Shown: in pieces, positions 16,979-25,788 of the stretch
Layout of the letters: each line of letters starts with the position of its first letter
Numbering within the stretch: position 1 is the first letter of the stretch
Assembly (NCBI RefSeq): GCF_030812885.1
Contig: NZ_JAUSTO010000002.1
Location: forward strand, 1 to 64,000
Direction: 5' to 3'
Length of the DNA: 64,000 nt
Origin: Moryella indoligenes
Lineage (GTDB): Bacteria > Bacillota > Clostridia > Lachnospirales > Lachnospiraceae
Position numbers and translations under genes: made by a program
Notes under the pieces: model-generated
What the model was told of the DNA's origin: nothing
Database searches by the model: none
What the model saw: the letters and a program-made list of their open reading frames with translations, nothing else

Positions 16979-17327
16979 AATCTTTTCTCCGCCGAAGCAT
17001 CCGTTCCATCACTCTCCCGGTGATCCCCATGACCAGTACTGTGGAAATCAGGGTGATCACACAGACCGGCAGCAATATCTGACTCAGCTCTTCCCATGAG
17101 GTCATGAGACCGACTCCCGCCGGTATAAACATCAGCGGCATAATTTCAATCAGAAATTCTGCTGTCTCCTTCACCTGATCCAGCTTTATGATCCCTGTCA
17201 TAAGACATCCCATCATCAGAACCAGTCCGTAAATACTCCCGGGTATCGCGAGGGGTATCAAATATTTCATCAGCTCTCCGATACAGGTAATGGCTGCAAT
17301 AATTCCAAACTGACGCATTAATCTCAT
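16971..17327 (-). CDS. lrgA: CidA/LrgA family holin-like protein
   Basis: The 118-residue protein has four predicted membrane helices and the LrgA segments LIPLAIPGSIYGLVLM and MPLMFIPAGVGLM. LrgA/CidA proteins are small membrane proteins linked to control of murein hydrolase activity and, in newer work, to export of pyruvate or other small acids. It overlaps lrgB by eight bases on the same strand, the standard lrgAB arrangement. Because lrgB is frameshifted, the pair may be non-functional unless that lesion is suppressed or is an error. Confidence 0.92.
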   Translation of the reverse strand: MRLMRQFGIIAAITCIGELMKYLIPLAIPGSIYGLVLMMGCLMTGIIKLDQVKETAEFLIEIMPLMFIPAGVGLMTSWEELSQILLPVCVITLISTVLVMGITGRVMERMLRRRKDYE

Positions 17328-17487
17328 CAGGCTCGCCTTTCTATATCACACAATTCACAGCAAAATGACCCGACTATCATAAGACCTTACCATTCTTCTT
17401 GCAAGCACTGTTTTCTACAATTTAAGACGGAGGTCTGTCTCTAGCCCTCCGCCCCGGCATCTGAAAGTCTTCAAATAATCCACAGGT

Positions 17488-18747
17488 TCAATCCTGAATT
17501 GCTGAGGCCTCAGCAATATCCCGCAGCCAGCGCATCGCCTCCAGCGGATAGCTCCCGATCGCCGTCTCGCCCGTCAGCATCAGCGAAGATGCCCCCTGAC
17601 GCACTGCGAGATAAATATCCGAGAGCTCCGCCCTCGTCGGTACACTGTGCTCTGTCATAGAATGAAGCAGCTGCGTCACGACCATAAAGGGCTTCTTTAC
17701 GGCTCGGCAGCGCCGTGCAATCTCCTCCTGCGCTTTCGGAAGCCTCAGAAATCCGATATTGCTCCCCAAATCCCCGCGGGCGATGACAATATGATCTGCA
17801 GCAGCCATGATTTCATCCAGATGCTCTATCCCCGCCTGGTTTTCTATCTTTGCAAAGATGCGAAGCTTCGAAAGACCGCGGGCAGACAGCTCTCTCCGAA
17901 GCAGCTCCACATCTTCTCCACACTCCACAAAGGGCTGCATCACCGCCGTGACACCTGCCTCCCGCGCATGTGCGAGGTTTTCGATATCCTCAGGGGTAAG
18001 AACGGGCAGCGGAATCTCCACTCCTCTCAGGGCAATGCTCTTTCCGGGAGCCGCCGTGCCACCGCGAAGCACCCGGCAGGACAGCGGCATACTGACGAAA
18101 GACAAATCGTGATCTCTTTCAGCTGCAGCCTTTCCCTCCTTCGGCCGCTCCATTCCGACCGATGGATAAAAATTGCTCCTGCGCGGTGGGAGCACCTCGA
18201 GTTCAAGCTCCGCATCATTGATAAACAGATGCTGTCCGCTCCGGAGTGCCCTGTAAAGCGGCTGCGGAATCCCCATATGGCAGACAGCTTGAGAGGAAAA
18301 CACAGTTTCTGCTGACCCCGCTGTCCCGACATTTTCTGTCAAAGACTCATCCCCATGAAGAAATAACTTCTTCAGATAACTGTCCTTGCCTTCCGGCTGG
18401 TTTTTTTGCTGACTTTCCGGCTGCGCTTCCAAATCAGGCGAGATCCGGACGGGGCCTCCGGTATCAGGGACAGCTCCGGCATAAAGATTTACAAGCTCTC
18501 CTCCGCAGAGTAAGCTCTTCCCTTTCAGCTCTACGATTCTGAGCTCCGCTCCCTTCAGATCAATCATCAGCTCAGCATGGCGCCCGGAGCGCAACTGGGC
18601 CTCTCGCCAGTTATAAAGCCATTCCGGATGCTCCAAAAGATTACCATGAGACAGATTCAGACGTATTCCTGTCATTCCTGCATCCAGCATGCGACTTAGG
18701 AGTTCCGTCTCGCAGCAAGACGGTCCAAAGGTTCCGTACAGTTCCAT
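17488..18747 (-). CDS. Divergent pyruvate-kinase-like protein lacking the C-terminal domain
   Basis: The 419-residue protein follows the pyruvate kinase barrel in order but with many substitutions: TFGPSCCETE for the TxGP start, GIRLNLSHG, IDLKGAELRI, IFAKIENQAGIEHLDEI, IARGDLG, VTQLLHSM followed by PTRAELSDI, and LTGETA. These give the metal and phosphoenolpyruvate ligands. The B-domain region (about 100-235) is long and poorly conserved, and there is no C-terminal effector domain. ATG 18747 is chosen because AGAGG precedes it. It could be a pyruvate kinase paralogue with altered regulation or substrate. It stands alone between lrgAB and hsp20. Confidence 0.8.
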   Translation of the reverse strand: MELYGTFGPSCCETELLSRMLDAGMTGIRLNLSHGNLLEHPEWLYNWREAQLRSGRHAELMIDLKGAELRIVELKGKSLLCGGELVNLYAGAVPDTGGPVRISPDLEAQPESQQKNQPEGKDSYLKKLFLHGDESLTENVGTAGSAETVFSSQAVCHMGIPQPLYRALRSGQHLFINDAELELEVLPPRRSNFYPSVGMERPKEGKAAAERDHDLSFVSMPLSCRVLRGGTAAPGKSIALRGVEIPLPVLTPEDIENLAHAREAGVTAVMQPFVECGEDVELLRRELSARGLSKLRIFAKIENQAGIEHLDEIMAAADHIVIARGDLGSNIGFLRLPKAQEEIARRCRAVKKPFMVVTQLLHSMTEHSVPTRAELSDIYLAVRQGASSLMLTGETAIGSYPLEAMRWLRDIAEASAIQD

Positions 18748-18831
18748 ATACTTACCTCTCTGCATCATTTTCTTCGCCTACATAGTAGAAATTCTCTCTG
18801 AAAATGTCAAATGAAAGGATTTTTTAAATTT

Positions 18832-18874
18832 TTAGCACTCGCATGTTGACAGTGCTAATAACATATGTTATAGT
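18832..18874 (+). promoter_or_regulatory. hsp20 promoter with overlapping CIRCE operator
   Basis: TTAGCACTC at 18832 and CAGTGCTAA ending at 18858 are separated by nine bases, matching the HrcA-binding CIRCE element except for one base. TTGACA (18846-18851) and TATAGT (18869-18874), 17 bp apart, form a near-consensus sigma-A promoter. The -35 lies inside the operator, so HrcA binding would block the polymerase. Confidence 0.88.
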
Positions 18875-18939
18875 CTCTATAGAACAAAAAGAACAGCAGG
18901 GTTTTAAAAACCTGCCACAGTATAAAAGGAGGAAGCATT

Positions 18940-19392
18940 ATGATGTATATGCCCAGTGTATTTGGTGAGAATCTCTTTGATGATTGGATGAACGATTTTG
19001 ACAGCGCTTTCTTCGGCAGAAGAAATCCCCTCTACGGAAAGAATGCCAAAAACATTATGAAGACTGATATCAAGGAATCCGACAACAGCTATGAACTTGC
19101 GATCGATCTCCCCGGCTTCAAGAAGGATGAAATTCATGCGGAGCTGAACAACGGTTACCTGACCATCAGCACGGAAAAGGGACTTGATAAGGAAGAAAAG
19201 ACAGAAAATGGCCGCTACATTCGAAGAGAACGTTACGCCGGTTCAATGAGCCGCAGCTTCTATGTCGGCGAAAATCTCCGTGAGGAGGACATCTCCGCAA
19301 AGTTTGAGGATGGTATTCTGAAACTCAGTGTACCGAAGAAGTCCGCGCAGCCAGAGGTTCCGGAGAAGCGTTACATTCAAATCGAGGGCTAA
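18940..19392 (+). CDS. Hsp20/alpha-crystallin small heat shock protein
   Basis: The 150-residue protein has an alpha-crystallin domain (about 42-140): ESDNSYELAIDLPGFKKDEI, the GYLTIS strand, SRSFYVGENL and the terminal strand FEDGILKLSVPKK with the family's G-x-L pattern, then YIQIEG. Small heat shock proteins hold unfolding proteins in soluble oligomers. The start follows AAAGGAGG. Expression should be heat-inducible through the CIRCE/HrcA site just upstream. It is monocistronic, with a strong terminator at 19500. Confidence 0.96.
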   Translation: MMYMPSVFGENLFDDWMNDFDSAFFGRRNPLYGKNAKNIMKTDIKESDNSYELAIDLPGFKKDEIHAELNNGYLTISTEKGLDKEEKTENGRYIRRERYAGSMSRSFYVGENLREEDISAKFEDGILKLSVPKKSAQPEVPEKRYIQIEG

Positions 19393-19499
19393 GTACAGCT
19401 CTCGCAGACAGGCACTCTGTCTGAAGCCTGCATACTCTCAGGCGAAAAGTACACAGCTATGAATGCATGCCTGTGCGCTAATACTGTTTGAAACTCTAA

Positions 19500-19540
19500 G
19501 ACTCCGCCCGGCAGTCAGTGATTGCCGGGCGGAGTCTTTT
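19500..19540 (+). terminator. Rho-independent terminator after hsp20
   Basis: A perfect 14-bp inverted repeat (GACTCCGCCCGGCA and its complement) encloses a nine-base loop and is followed by TTTT. It closes the hsp20 transcript. Confidence 0.9.
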
Positions 19541-19633
19541 CGATGCTTCTCTTTACAGAATATTTTGATGTCTCACCCATTTCTGTTTTTCATAGCCAGC
19601 ACAACGCTTCTCGCCGTATCTCCGCGGCAATTT

Positions 19634-20431
19634 CTAACCAAGCACTACATCAAGATACATCATCAGACTAAAGCCAAGACCAAAAGCCAGCGTGCCAAAA
19701 TCGGAGTGAACTCCCACTGACATTTCTGGAATCAGCTCCTCCACAACCACATAGAGCATAGCGCCCGCCGCAAAACTCAGCAGATAAGGCAGGGCCGGAA
19801 GCACAAGAGCTGTCGCGAGAATTGTGAGAAGCGCTCCCACCGGCTCTACCGCACCGGAGAGCACACCGTTCACGAAAGCTTTCATGCGACTCTCCCCCTG
19901 CGCATGCAGCGGCATGGAGATAATGGCGCCCTCCGGGAAGTTCTGAATCGCAATACCAAGGGCCAGCGCAAGCGCCGCTGTCGCAGAAATATTCGCATTT
20001 CCTGCCAGATAACCGGCGTAAACCACACCGATCGCCATGCCCTCCGGTATATTGTGCAGTGTCACCGCAAGCACCATCATGGTCGTCCTTCTCAGTCTGC
20101 TCCGCGGTCCCTCCGCCTCATCACTGAACTGATGCAGGTGAGGTACAAGATGATCCATGAGCAGAAGAAAGAGTATTCCCAGCCAAAATCCAAGCACTGC
20201 CGGCAGCACAGCAAGCTTCCCCCGCTCCGCTCCCTGTTCAATCGCCGGAATGAGAAGACTCCAGACAGAGGCTGCCACCATAACACCCGCAGCAAAGCCC
20301 GTCAGTATCTTCTGCACATCCTGACGAAGCTCATTTCTCATGAAAAACACACAGGCTGAGCCAAGTCCTGTTCCCAGAAAAGGGATCAGCAGGCCGTAGC
20401 TTGTCTGCAATATCTCATCGCGCAAAATCAT
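19634..20431 (-). CDS. ZIP family divalent metal transporter (GufA type)
   Basis: This 265-residue polytopic protein carries both ZIP metal-site motifs: TLHNIPEGMAIG on the fourth helix and IAIQNFPEGAIIS on the fifth. A histidine- and acid-containing loop (MDHLVPHLHQFSDEAEG) lies between helices 3 and 4, as typical. ZIP proteins carry zinc, iron or manganese into the cytosol. The gene is single and faces away from the Crp/Fnr regulator at 20641, with a 209-bp shared upstream region. No Zur or Fur box was confidently recognised there. Confidence 0.93.
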   Translation of the reverse strand: MILRDEILQTSYGLLIPFLGTGLGSACVFFMRNELRQDVQKILTGFAAGVMVAASVWSLLIPAIEQGAERGKLAVLPAVLGFWLGILFLLLMDHLVPHLHQFSDEAEGPRSRLRRTTMMVLAVTLHNIPEGMAIGVVYAGYLAGNANISATAALALALGIAIQNFPEGAIISMPLHAQGESRMKAFVNGVLSGAVEPVGALLTILATALVLPALPYLLSFAAGAMLYVVVEELIPEMSVGVHSDFGTLAFGLGFSLMMYLDVVLG

Positions 20432-20566
20432 ATCCTCCTGTCTTTCCTGTAAGCACTGTATCTACAGCTTTTGCGAACTTCATGCGGCGATCCTATGCAA
20501 GTTGATAAAACAGTATAGCACAGCTTTCAGAAATACTTTCTCATATTTTTATACCAAGTGCAACGC

Positions 20567-20594
20567 TTGACAGTCCTTCCATACTCGATATACA
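20567..20594 (+). promoter_or_regulatory. Promoter of the Crp/Fnr-family gene
   Basis: TTGACA at 20567-20572 and TATACA at 20589-20594 are spaced by 16 bp, 46 bp ahead of the start codon. Confidence 0.7.
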
Positions 20595-20640
20595 CTTTTT
20601 ATTAGTCTTTTTTAACCATAACGGTTCACAGGAGGGCGCC

Positions 20641-21327
20641 ATGCTGCAAATAAACGCGATTCACCACAGCTTACAGCAGTGCAGACTCTTCACAGGCATT
20701 CCTGAGAGTGCTTACACAGAGGTTCTTCATACACTGCAGGCCAAACGACATGCCTATCCGAAAAATGAGGCCATTCTGAATATCGGAGATCACAGCCATC
20801 GTGCAGGAATTATCATTTCCGGTACAGTGGAGATCTCCTTCTATGATGAAAGCGGTAACTGTGTGAACATGCGGCACATCAGCGCCGGAGAGATATTCGG
20901 GGCAGCACTGGTCTGCGCCGGAGTAAAGGGCAGCCCCATGCAGTTAAGGGCAATCAGCGACTGCGAGCTGCTGTTTCTTGACTTCGAGGCGCTGATGGAG
21001 CCTGCTGCTTCCGTATCTCCGCACTGCATGCAGATTGCCCTGAATCTGATGCAGGACTTTGCGCGACGCTCCCTCTTTCTGAATCAGAAGATACGTATTA
21101 TGGGACAGAAAAAGCTGCGCGACAAGCTGAAAATATACTTTGCATCCTTTCCCGGCAGTGAAAGCGGAAGCATACATCTCCCCTTCTCCCGAACTGAACT
21201 TGCGGAATATCTCTACGCCGACCGCAGCGCCCTGTCCAGAGAGCTCAGCAGAATGCGGGAGGAAGGACTGATCGACTGGACTGGACGGGAGATACATATT
21301 CTCGACAAAAACTTTTTGCAAAGCTGA
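20641..21327 (+). CDS. Crp/Fnr family transcriptional regulator
   Basis: The 228-residue protein has an N-terminal cyclic-nucleotide-binding fold (about 15-130, including ILNIGDHSHRAGIIISGTVEISFYD and ISAGEIFGAALVCAG) and a C-terminal Crp-type winged helix with LPFSRTELAEYLYADRSALSRELSRMREEGLI, which includes the recognition helix. The ligand-binding Arg/Ser pattern for cAMP is not evident, and there is no Fnr-like N-terminal cysteine cluster, so the signal is unknown. The start follows GGAGGGCG. The target could be the neighbouring ZIP transporter or the dehydrogenase downstream, but nothing in the sequence proves this. Confidence 0.92.
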   Translation: MLQINAIHHSLQQCRLFTGIPESAYTEVLHTLQAKRHAYPKNEAILNIGDHSHRAGIIISGTVEISFYDESGNCVNMRHISAGEIFGAALVCAGVKGSPMQLRAISDCELLFLDFEALMEPAASVSPHCMQIALNLMQDFARRSLFLNQKIRIMGQKKLRDKLKIYFASFPGSESGSIHLPFSRTELAEYLYADRSALSRELSRMREEGLIDWTGREIHILDKNFLQS

Positions 21328-21411
21328 CCCTGCTTTTCCTGTTTTTTACAGTCTATTGAAGAGACATTTTTGTTTTATTTTTAATTCCTACTATTTTAAT
21401 AGGATTTTCTG

Positions 21412-21439
21412 TTGACTTATGCCGGAAATACGGTATAGT
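21412..21439 (+). promoter_or_regulatory. Promoter of the 3-hydroxyacyl-CoA dehydrogenase gene
   Basis: TTGACT at 21412-21417 and TATAGT at 21434-21439 are 16 bp apart in an AT-rich intergenic stretch. A roughly 110-nt untranslated leader would follow; it shows no riboswitch that I recognise. Confidence 0.75.
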
Positions 21440-21548
21440 GATATCAAAGTTAATTGTTTCCATTTTTTGTATAGTTTAAGATCTCCATAACTGCCGATGA
21501 ATATAAGCTTAATTTCTCAGCATTTATGGTTCCCTGAAAGGAGCACAC

Positions 21549-22493
21549 ATGACAGAATTTAAAAAAGTTGTTGTCGCCGGGGGCGGCGTTCTGGGAAGTC
21601 AAATCGCGTTTCAGACCGCATTCAGCGGCTTTGATGTCACAATCTGGCTGAGAAGTGAGGGTTCAATCGGGCGCACCCGCCCGAAGCTGGAACGTCTGAA
21701 GCGGATTTACCTCGAGACACTCGAGACAATGAAGACAAATCCGGCAGCTTACTGCCGTGGCTTCTCAGATAAAAAACAGCTGTCCGAATCGGAAATCAAT
21801 GCATTAAAGCAGCAGGTCGAGAAAGGCTATTCCAGACTGAAGCTTACCACCAGTTACGAGGAGGCAGCAGAAAACGCAGATCTGGTCATTGAGGCCATCG
21901 CAGAAAATCCTGAAGAAAAGACCGCATTTTACACAGAACTCGCAAAATACTTGCCGGCCAAAACCATACTGGCAACCAATTCCTCCACCATGCTGCCGAG
22001 CAGCTTTGCCGCAGCCACGGGCAGACCCGAGAAATATCTGGCACTTCATTTTGCAAATGAGATATGGAAAAACAACACCGCGGAGATCATGGGGCATGCC
22101 GGAACCTCTGCTGAGTGCTATGACGCAGTTGTGGCTTTCGCCGAGAGCATCCACATGGTTCCACTGAAGCTTAAGAAGGAGCAGCCCGGTTATATTCTGA
22201 ATTCCATGCTGGTTCCCTTCCTGAATGCGGCACAGACACTCTGGGCGAAAGAGATTGCAGATCCTGAGACCATAGACCGTACCTGGACACTTGCGACCGG
22301 CGCTCCGGCGGGTCCCTTCCGCATTCTGGACATCGTCGGTCTGACCACTGCCTACAACGTAGTCATGCTGAATCCGGATGCTGGGAATCCCGACAGCACT
22401 GCGGGTAAAATCGCAGCACTGCTGAAGGAAAAGATTGAGGCAGGCAAGACCGGAATCAATGCAGGTGAAGGCTTCTATACATATAATAAGTAA
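21549..22493 (+). CDS. 3-hydroxyacyl-CoA dehydrogenase family protein
   Basis: The 314-residue protein has an N-terminal Rossmann domain with VVVAGGGVLGSQIAFQTA, then DLVIEAIAENPEEK and ILATNSSTMLPS, then ALHFANEIWKNNTAEIM, which are the positions of the NAD site and catalytic Ser/His/Glu region. The C-terminal helical domain contains PGYILNSMLVPFLNAAQTLW. The usual enzyme oxidises 3-hydroxybutyryl- or longer acyl-CoA with NAD. The histidine of the classical HFFNP segment is present in HFANEIW, although the following residues differ. The gene is not in a butyrate or beta-oxidation cluster. The start follows GAAAGGAG. Confidence 0.88.
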   Translation: MTEFKKVVVAGGGVLGSQIAFQTAFSGFDVTIWLRSEGSIGRTRPKLERLKRIYLETLETMKTNPAAYCRGFSDKKQLSESEINALKQQVEKGYSRLKLTTSYEEAAENADLVIEAIAENPEEKTAFYTELAKYLPAKTILATNSSTMLPSSFAAATGRPEKYLALHFANEIWKNNTAEIMGHAGTSAECYDAVVAFAESIHMVPLKLKKEQPGYILNSMLVPFLNAAQTLWAKEIADPETIDRTWTLATGAPAGPFRILDIVGLTTAYNVVMLNPDAGNPDSTAGKIAALLKEKIEAGKTGINAGEGFYTYNK

Positions 22494-22527
22494 AATAAGG
22501 CGATGCGCATAGAGATAAACTTGCGCT

Positions 22528-22565
22528 ATAATGGCGGGGTATGCAAAAACATACCCCGCCATTAT
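22528..22565 (+). terminator. Perfect 16-bp hairpin between the dehydrogenase and trmL
   Basis: ATAATGGCGGGGTATG and its exact complement enclose a CAAAAA loop. No U-run follows, so it is a weaker terminator candidate or an mRNA-stabilising structure. It lies within the reading frame upstream of trmL, which argues against the upstream start codon of that frame. Confidence 0.65.
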
Positions 22566-22608
22566 GATTGAGACTATTTATTACTCGGATCAACGACACG
22601 GAAAGGAC

Positions 22609-23172
22609 ATGAACAGCCGCATGTTAAATATCGTACTGCACGAGCCGGAAATTCCCTTTAATACCGGCGCAATCGGAAGAAGCTGTGTTGCAAGCCACAG
22701 TGCTCTGCATCTCATCCGTCCCTATGGTTTTGAGCTGAGCGACAAGTACTTAAAACGTGCCGGCATGGACTACTGGCCCAAGCTCACACTGTCGGAATAT
22801 GACAGCTATCCAGACTTTCTCTCACAGCATCCCGGGCTGCAGTTCTGTGATAACTTCAGTGAAGCAGAGCTTAACGAACGCGAGGTTCTCAATATGCCAA
22901 AGCTCTGGTTTGCAACCACCAAGGGGCAGAAGATATACAGTGACGCAGCTCTTGGGCCAAACGATTACATCATGTTCGGCAAGGAATCTGCGGGCATCCC
23001 CGAGGAAATACTGGTGGAAAAACCGCGCTCCTGCATACGCATCCCCATGTATGAGGATATCCGCTCTCTGAATCTTTCCAACTCTGTCGCCATACTTCTC
23101 TATGAAGCTCTGCGCCAAAATGATTTTATGCAGCTGGAGCGTCAGGGCTCACTGCATCGCCTGCACTGGTGA
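22609..23172 (+). CDS. trmL: tRNA (cytidine(34)-2'-O)-methyltransferase
   Basis: The 187-residue protein is a SPOUT-class RNA methyltransferase of the TrmL/YibK type, which methylates the ribose of the wobble base in certain leucine tRNAs. It shows LNIVLHEPEIPFNTGAIGRSC at the N-terminus, then YIMFGKESAGIPEEIL and IPMYEDIRSLNLSNSVAILLYEALRQ, the knot that binds S-adenosylmethionine. The start is uncertain: ATG 22609 and ATG 22621 are both possible. The frame opens at 22531, but that start lies inside a perfect hairpin. It has a short C-terminal extension over the usual 155-160 residues. Confidence 0.93.
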   Translation: MNSRMLNIVLHEPEIPFNTGAIGRSCVASHSALHLIRPYGFELSDKYLKRAGMDYWPKLTLSEYDSYPDFLSQHPGLQFCDNFSEAELNEREVLNMPKLWFATTKGQKIYSDAALGPNDYIMFGKESAGIPEEILVEKPRSCIRIPMYEDIRSLNLSNSVAILLYEALRQNDFMQLERQGSLHRLHW

Positions 23173-23181
23173 ACAGCCTTC

Positions 23182-24894
23182 TCAGCTCAGACCGATCATG
23201 CAGGCAATTGCCAGGGCCACACTACCCATCAGGAAGAAAAAGCCCTGCATCTTGATCTGAAACTTCGCCCAGGTGCCCCAGTCCATGCGTGCCACACCGA
23301 GCACACCGATAAGAGAAGCAGAAACCGGTGTAAAGGCATCAACAAAACCGGCACCCATCTGATACGCCAGAACTGCTATCTGGCGGTTGACACCGATGAT
23401 ATCCGAGAGCGGCGCCATGATCGGCATGGTCAGTGCCGCCTGACCGGAATTTGAGGTCACCGCAAGATTGAAGCAGCTCTGGAACAGATACATGATCTCT
23501 GCACCGATATAAACCGGCACACCATGAACCGCTACGCCAATGCTGTGAAGAATTGTATTCAGTGTAGACGGGACCGTTGCATCCGAACCACCCAGCACCA
23601 GCAGTATGCCCTTTGCCATACCAACGACTATTGCAGTCCCGGCGAGATCGGCCGCACCGCTCTGGAACGCAGAGGCCATGGAATTTACAGTCATATCATT
23701 CAGCTTAAAGAGAATTGCCGTCACTCCTGCAACAAAGCCCATTACAAAGAACTGAGAGGCGATTTCCGGAATATAATATCCCTTCTGCGTCACACCCCAG
23801 ACAATCCAAATCAGAACAGCCAGCATCTCAAGCAGAATCAGCTTATGTCCCAGCTTAAACTCGCGGATCTCCTCTGTCGCATTAACCGCTCTGCCGCGGA
23901 AATAGGAGTCACTCTTATAGACCACGGACTTCTCCGGGTTTTTGCGTATCTTCTCTGCATAATACATCATGTACGCCGCAGAGAGCCCTGTCACAATAAA
24001 CCACAGCGGAAGACGGAAGCTCGCACCGGAGAGCACCGGAATACCTGCGATGCCCTGCGCAATTGCGACAGAAAAGGGGCTCATCCAGGAAACCGCATTT
24101 CCAATCTGAGAGGCCACATAGGTCACCGTCACCGCGACGATGGAATCATAGCCCAGTGCGATCACAAAGGGAACCATGACCATGGCAAAGGGAATACACT
24201 CCTCTGCCATGCCAAAAGTCGCTCCGCCGAGCGAAAAGAGGAAGAAGAGGATGGGCAATGCAGCACGCTCCAGCCCCCTTGAGCTGTTGATAAAGGCATA
24301 GATGCCCGCATCAATCGCACCGGTCTGCATGATGATGCCAAAGGCGCCTCCAACTACAAGAATCAGAGCCACAATACCGACTGCCGTGCCGTATTTATCT
24401 CCCGTGACCAGCCCCTCAAACACATAATTCAGTAAGCCAAAACCGCCAAAATCATCGGTTCCCCAGAGCACTGCCGTCTTATGCAGCTTTTTGGAGGTGT
24501 CATAGATCTCCATTCCAAATTCGCCGTAGAGCACATCATCCGTGAGTCCCAGCTCATCCAGATCTCCCTGGGTCCAGCCGGAAGCATCTCCTGCAGCAAA
24601 TTCCTGAAGTGCCTCTGCATCGAGCTCCAGCTCCGCAAGCTTCTCAGGCTGCTGCAGCAGAGTCCCGATATCTTCCTTGACCTGCTCCGTATTCAGCGCG
24701 TAGCTGTAGCGGAAGGTATCCTCCATCAGCACTGTTCTGCTCTTCACCACCCCGTTGTTGTCGGTATACTCAATCTTGTGTGTGCTGAAGCGCCCCGCCG
24801 GAATTATAAACGTCAGCAGCCAGCACACCACAATAACAGCGAAGATAATCGCATAGGTATGCGGTGTCTTCAGCTTCGTAAGATCCTTTGACAT
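23182..24894 (-). CDS. YfcC family membrane transporter with enlarged first loop
   Basis: This 570-residue protein has about 12 membrane helices and belongs to the YfcC/C4-dicarboxylate-type (DcuC-like) carrier group: LKTPHTYAIIFAVIVVCWLLTFIIPAG at the N-terminus, GGATFGMAEECIPFAMVMVP and the late SNSGQAALTMPIMAPLSDIIG segment. Between helices 1 and 2 there is a hydrophilic insert of about 110 acidic residues (about 40-150) predicted outside the membrane. Substrates in this family are usually dicarboxylates, amino acids or peptides and cannot be fixed from sequence. ATG 24894 follows GGGGGAGG. It is single, with no partner enzyme. Confidence 0.85.
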   Translation of the reverse strand: MSKDLTKLKTPHTYAIIFAVIVVCWLLTFIIPAGRFSTHKIEYTDNNGVVKSRTVLMEDTFRYSYALNTEQVKEDIGTLLQQPEKLAELELDAEALQEFAAGDASGWTQGDLDELGLTDDVLYGEFGMEIYDTSKKLHKTAVLWGTDDFGGFGLLNYVFEGLVTGDKYGTAVGIVALILVVGGAFGIIMQTGAIDAGIYAFINSSRGLERAALPILFFLFSLGGATFGMAEECIPFAMVMVPFVIALGYDSIVAVTVTYVASQIGNAVSWMSPFSVAIAQGIAGIPVLSGASFRLPLWFIVTGLSAAYMMYYAEKIRKNPEKSVVYKSDSYFRGRAVNATEEIREFKLGHKLILLEMLAVLIWIVWGVTQKGYYIPEIASQFFVMGFVAGVTAILFKLNDMTVNSMASAFQSGAADLAGTAIVVGMAKGILLVLGGSDATVPSTLNTILHSIGVAVHGVPVYIGAEIMYLFQSCFNLAVTSNSGQAALTMPIMAPLSDIIGVNRQIAVLAYQMGAGFVDAFTPVSASLIGVLGVARMDWGTWAKFQIKMQGFFFLMGSVALAIACMIGLS

Positions 24895-25020
24895 ACTTGT
24901 ACCTCCCCCGAAAACATTTGTTTTTCTATAATTTACCACAGTTGTTGTACCTTGCATAGTGTCGTGCCAAAGAGTACACTGTGCTCTCCTCACGCTGGTG
25001 CATAAGGCCAAAATAATCAA

Positions 25021-25061
25021 GCAGGCCAGCATGAAATAAATCAAGTTTCATGCTGACCTGC
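25021..25061 (-). terminator. Hairpin terminator for the TRIC gene
   Basis: On the minus strand, GCAGG.CAGCATGAAA pairs with TTTCATGCTG.CCTGC, leaving one mismatch and a nine-base loop, and is followed by TTGATTATTTT. It lies about 80 bp after the stop codon at 25139 and ahead of the YfcC promoter region. Confidence 0.75.
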
Positions 25062-25138
25062 CGCTATGTTATTTATAAAAGAAACTGTCTGGATGCCCGC
25101 CACCGTGGTAATACGAAAACTTTCGTCTGTGCTGATTC

Positions 25139-25774
25139 TCAGCGCAGACGCGGAAGATTCCAATGATGTCTGACTGCTTCATAGCGAAGCGCAATTACCG
25201 TCAGTGCCCCTGCTGCTACAGCGATATTTTCCTCCGCCGTAATACGCCAGAACAGCCCCGTCACAACTGCCCCTGCGACTGAGGCAACTGCATAGACATG
25301 CTTCACAAAGATCTGCGGCATCTCATCTGCAAAGATATCCCTCAAGGCACCGCCCCCGACACCGGTCATGACCCCGAGAAAGGCAATCAGAAAGAGCTTA
25401 TCTCCGTGCTGTGCCTGCACTCCGGCGAACACGCCGTCGACCGTAAAGGCCGCAAGCCCCAGTGTGTCGAACCAGAAGAGCAGCTGCTCTCCGACTCTCT
25501 GTGAGAGCGGCAGTGACTTTCTGCTGTACAGAACCAGAAAAAGAATATTAGCGGTGAGTACTGCAATAAGGACATAGCTCGGATTCAGAAACATGACCGG
25601 CGGTGTCCTTCCGATAATGATATCCCGTATCATTCCTCCACCAGTTGCGGTGAGCACTGCAAGCATATTGACACCAAAAATATCCATATTCTTTCTCGCC
25701 GCAACCATTGCCCCGGATATCGCAAAGGCAACGGTTCCGACAAAGTCCATCCAGACAATCAGCGAGCTGAACAT
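25139..25774 (-). CDS. TRIC-type cation channel family protein (UPF0126)
   Basis: The 211-residue protein has seven predicted membrane helices in two repeated halves, each with the signature glycine motif: TATGGGMIRDIIIGRTPP in the first and TGVGGGALRDIFADEMP in the second. This matches bacterial TRIC (YicG/UPF0126) channels, trimeric potassium-type cation channels. It lies 14 bp after the end of the DUF975 gene on the same strand, so both may be read from one transcript running leftward. Confidence 0.9.
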   Translation of the reverse strand: MFSSLIVWMDFVGTVAFAISGAMVAARKNMDIFGVNMLAVLTATGGGMIRDIIIGRTPPVMFLNPSYVLIAVLTANILFLVLYSRKSLPLSQRVGEQLLFWFDTLGLAAFTVDGVFAGVQAQHGDKLFLIAFLGVMTGVGGGALRDIFADEMPQIFVKHVYAVASVAGAVVTGLFWRITAEENIAVAAGALTVIALRYEAVRHHWNLPRLR

Positions 25775-25788
25775 ACCCTACCCGGTCC

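Noticed and set aside
22531..22608. Upstream start for TrmL giving 213 residues
   Set aside because: The start sits in a perfect 16-bp hairpin and the extra residues are not family-like; TrmL normally starts near MLNIVL.
24895..25138. Possible tRNA or riboswitch between the YfcC and TRIC genes
   Set aside because: Only one simple hairpin is present, best explained as a terminator; no tRNA arms or riboswitch core seen.
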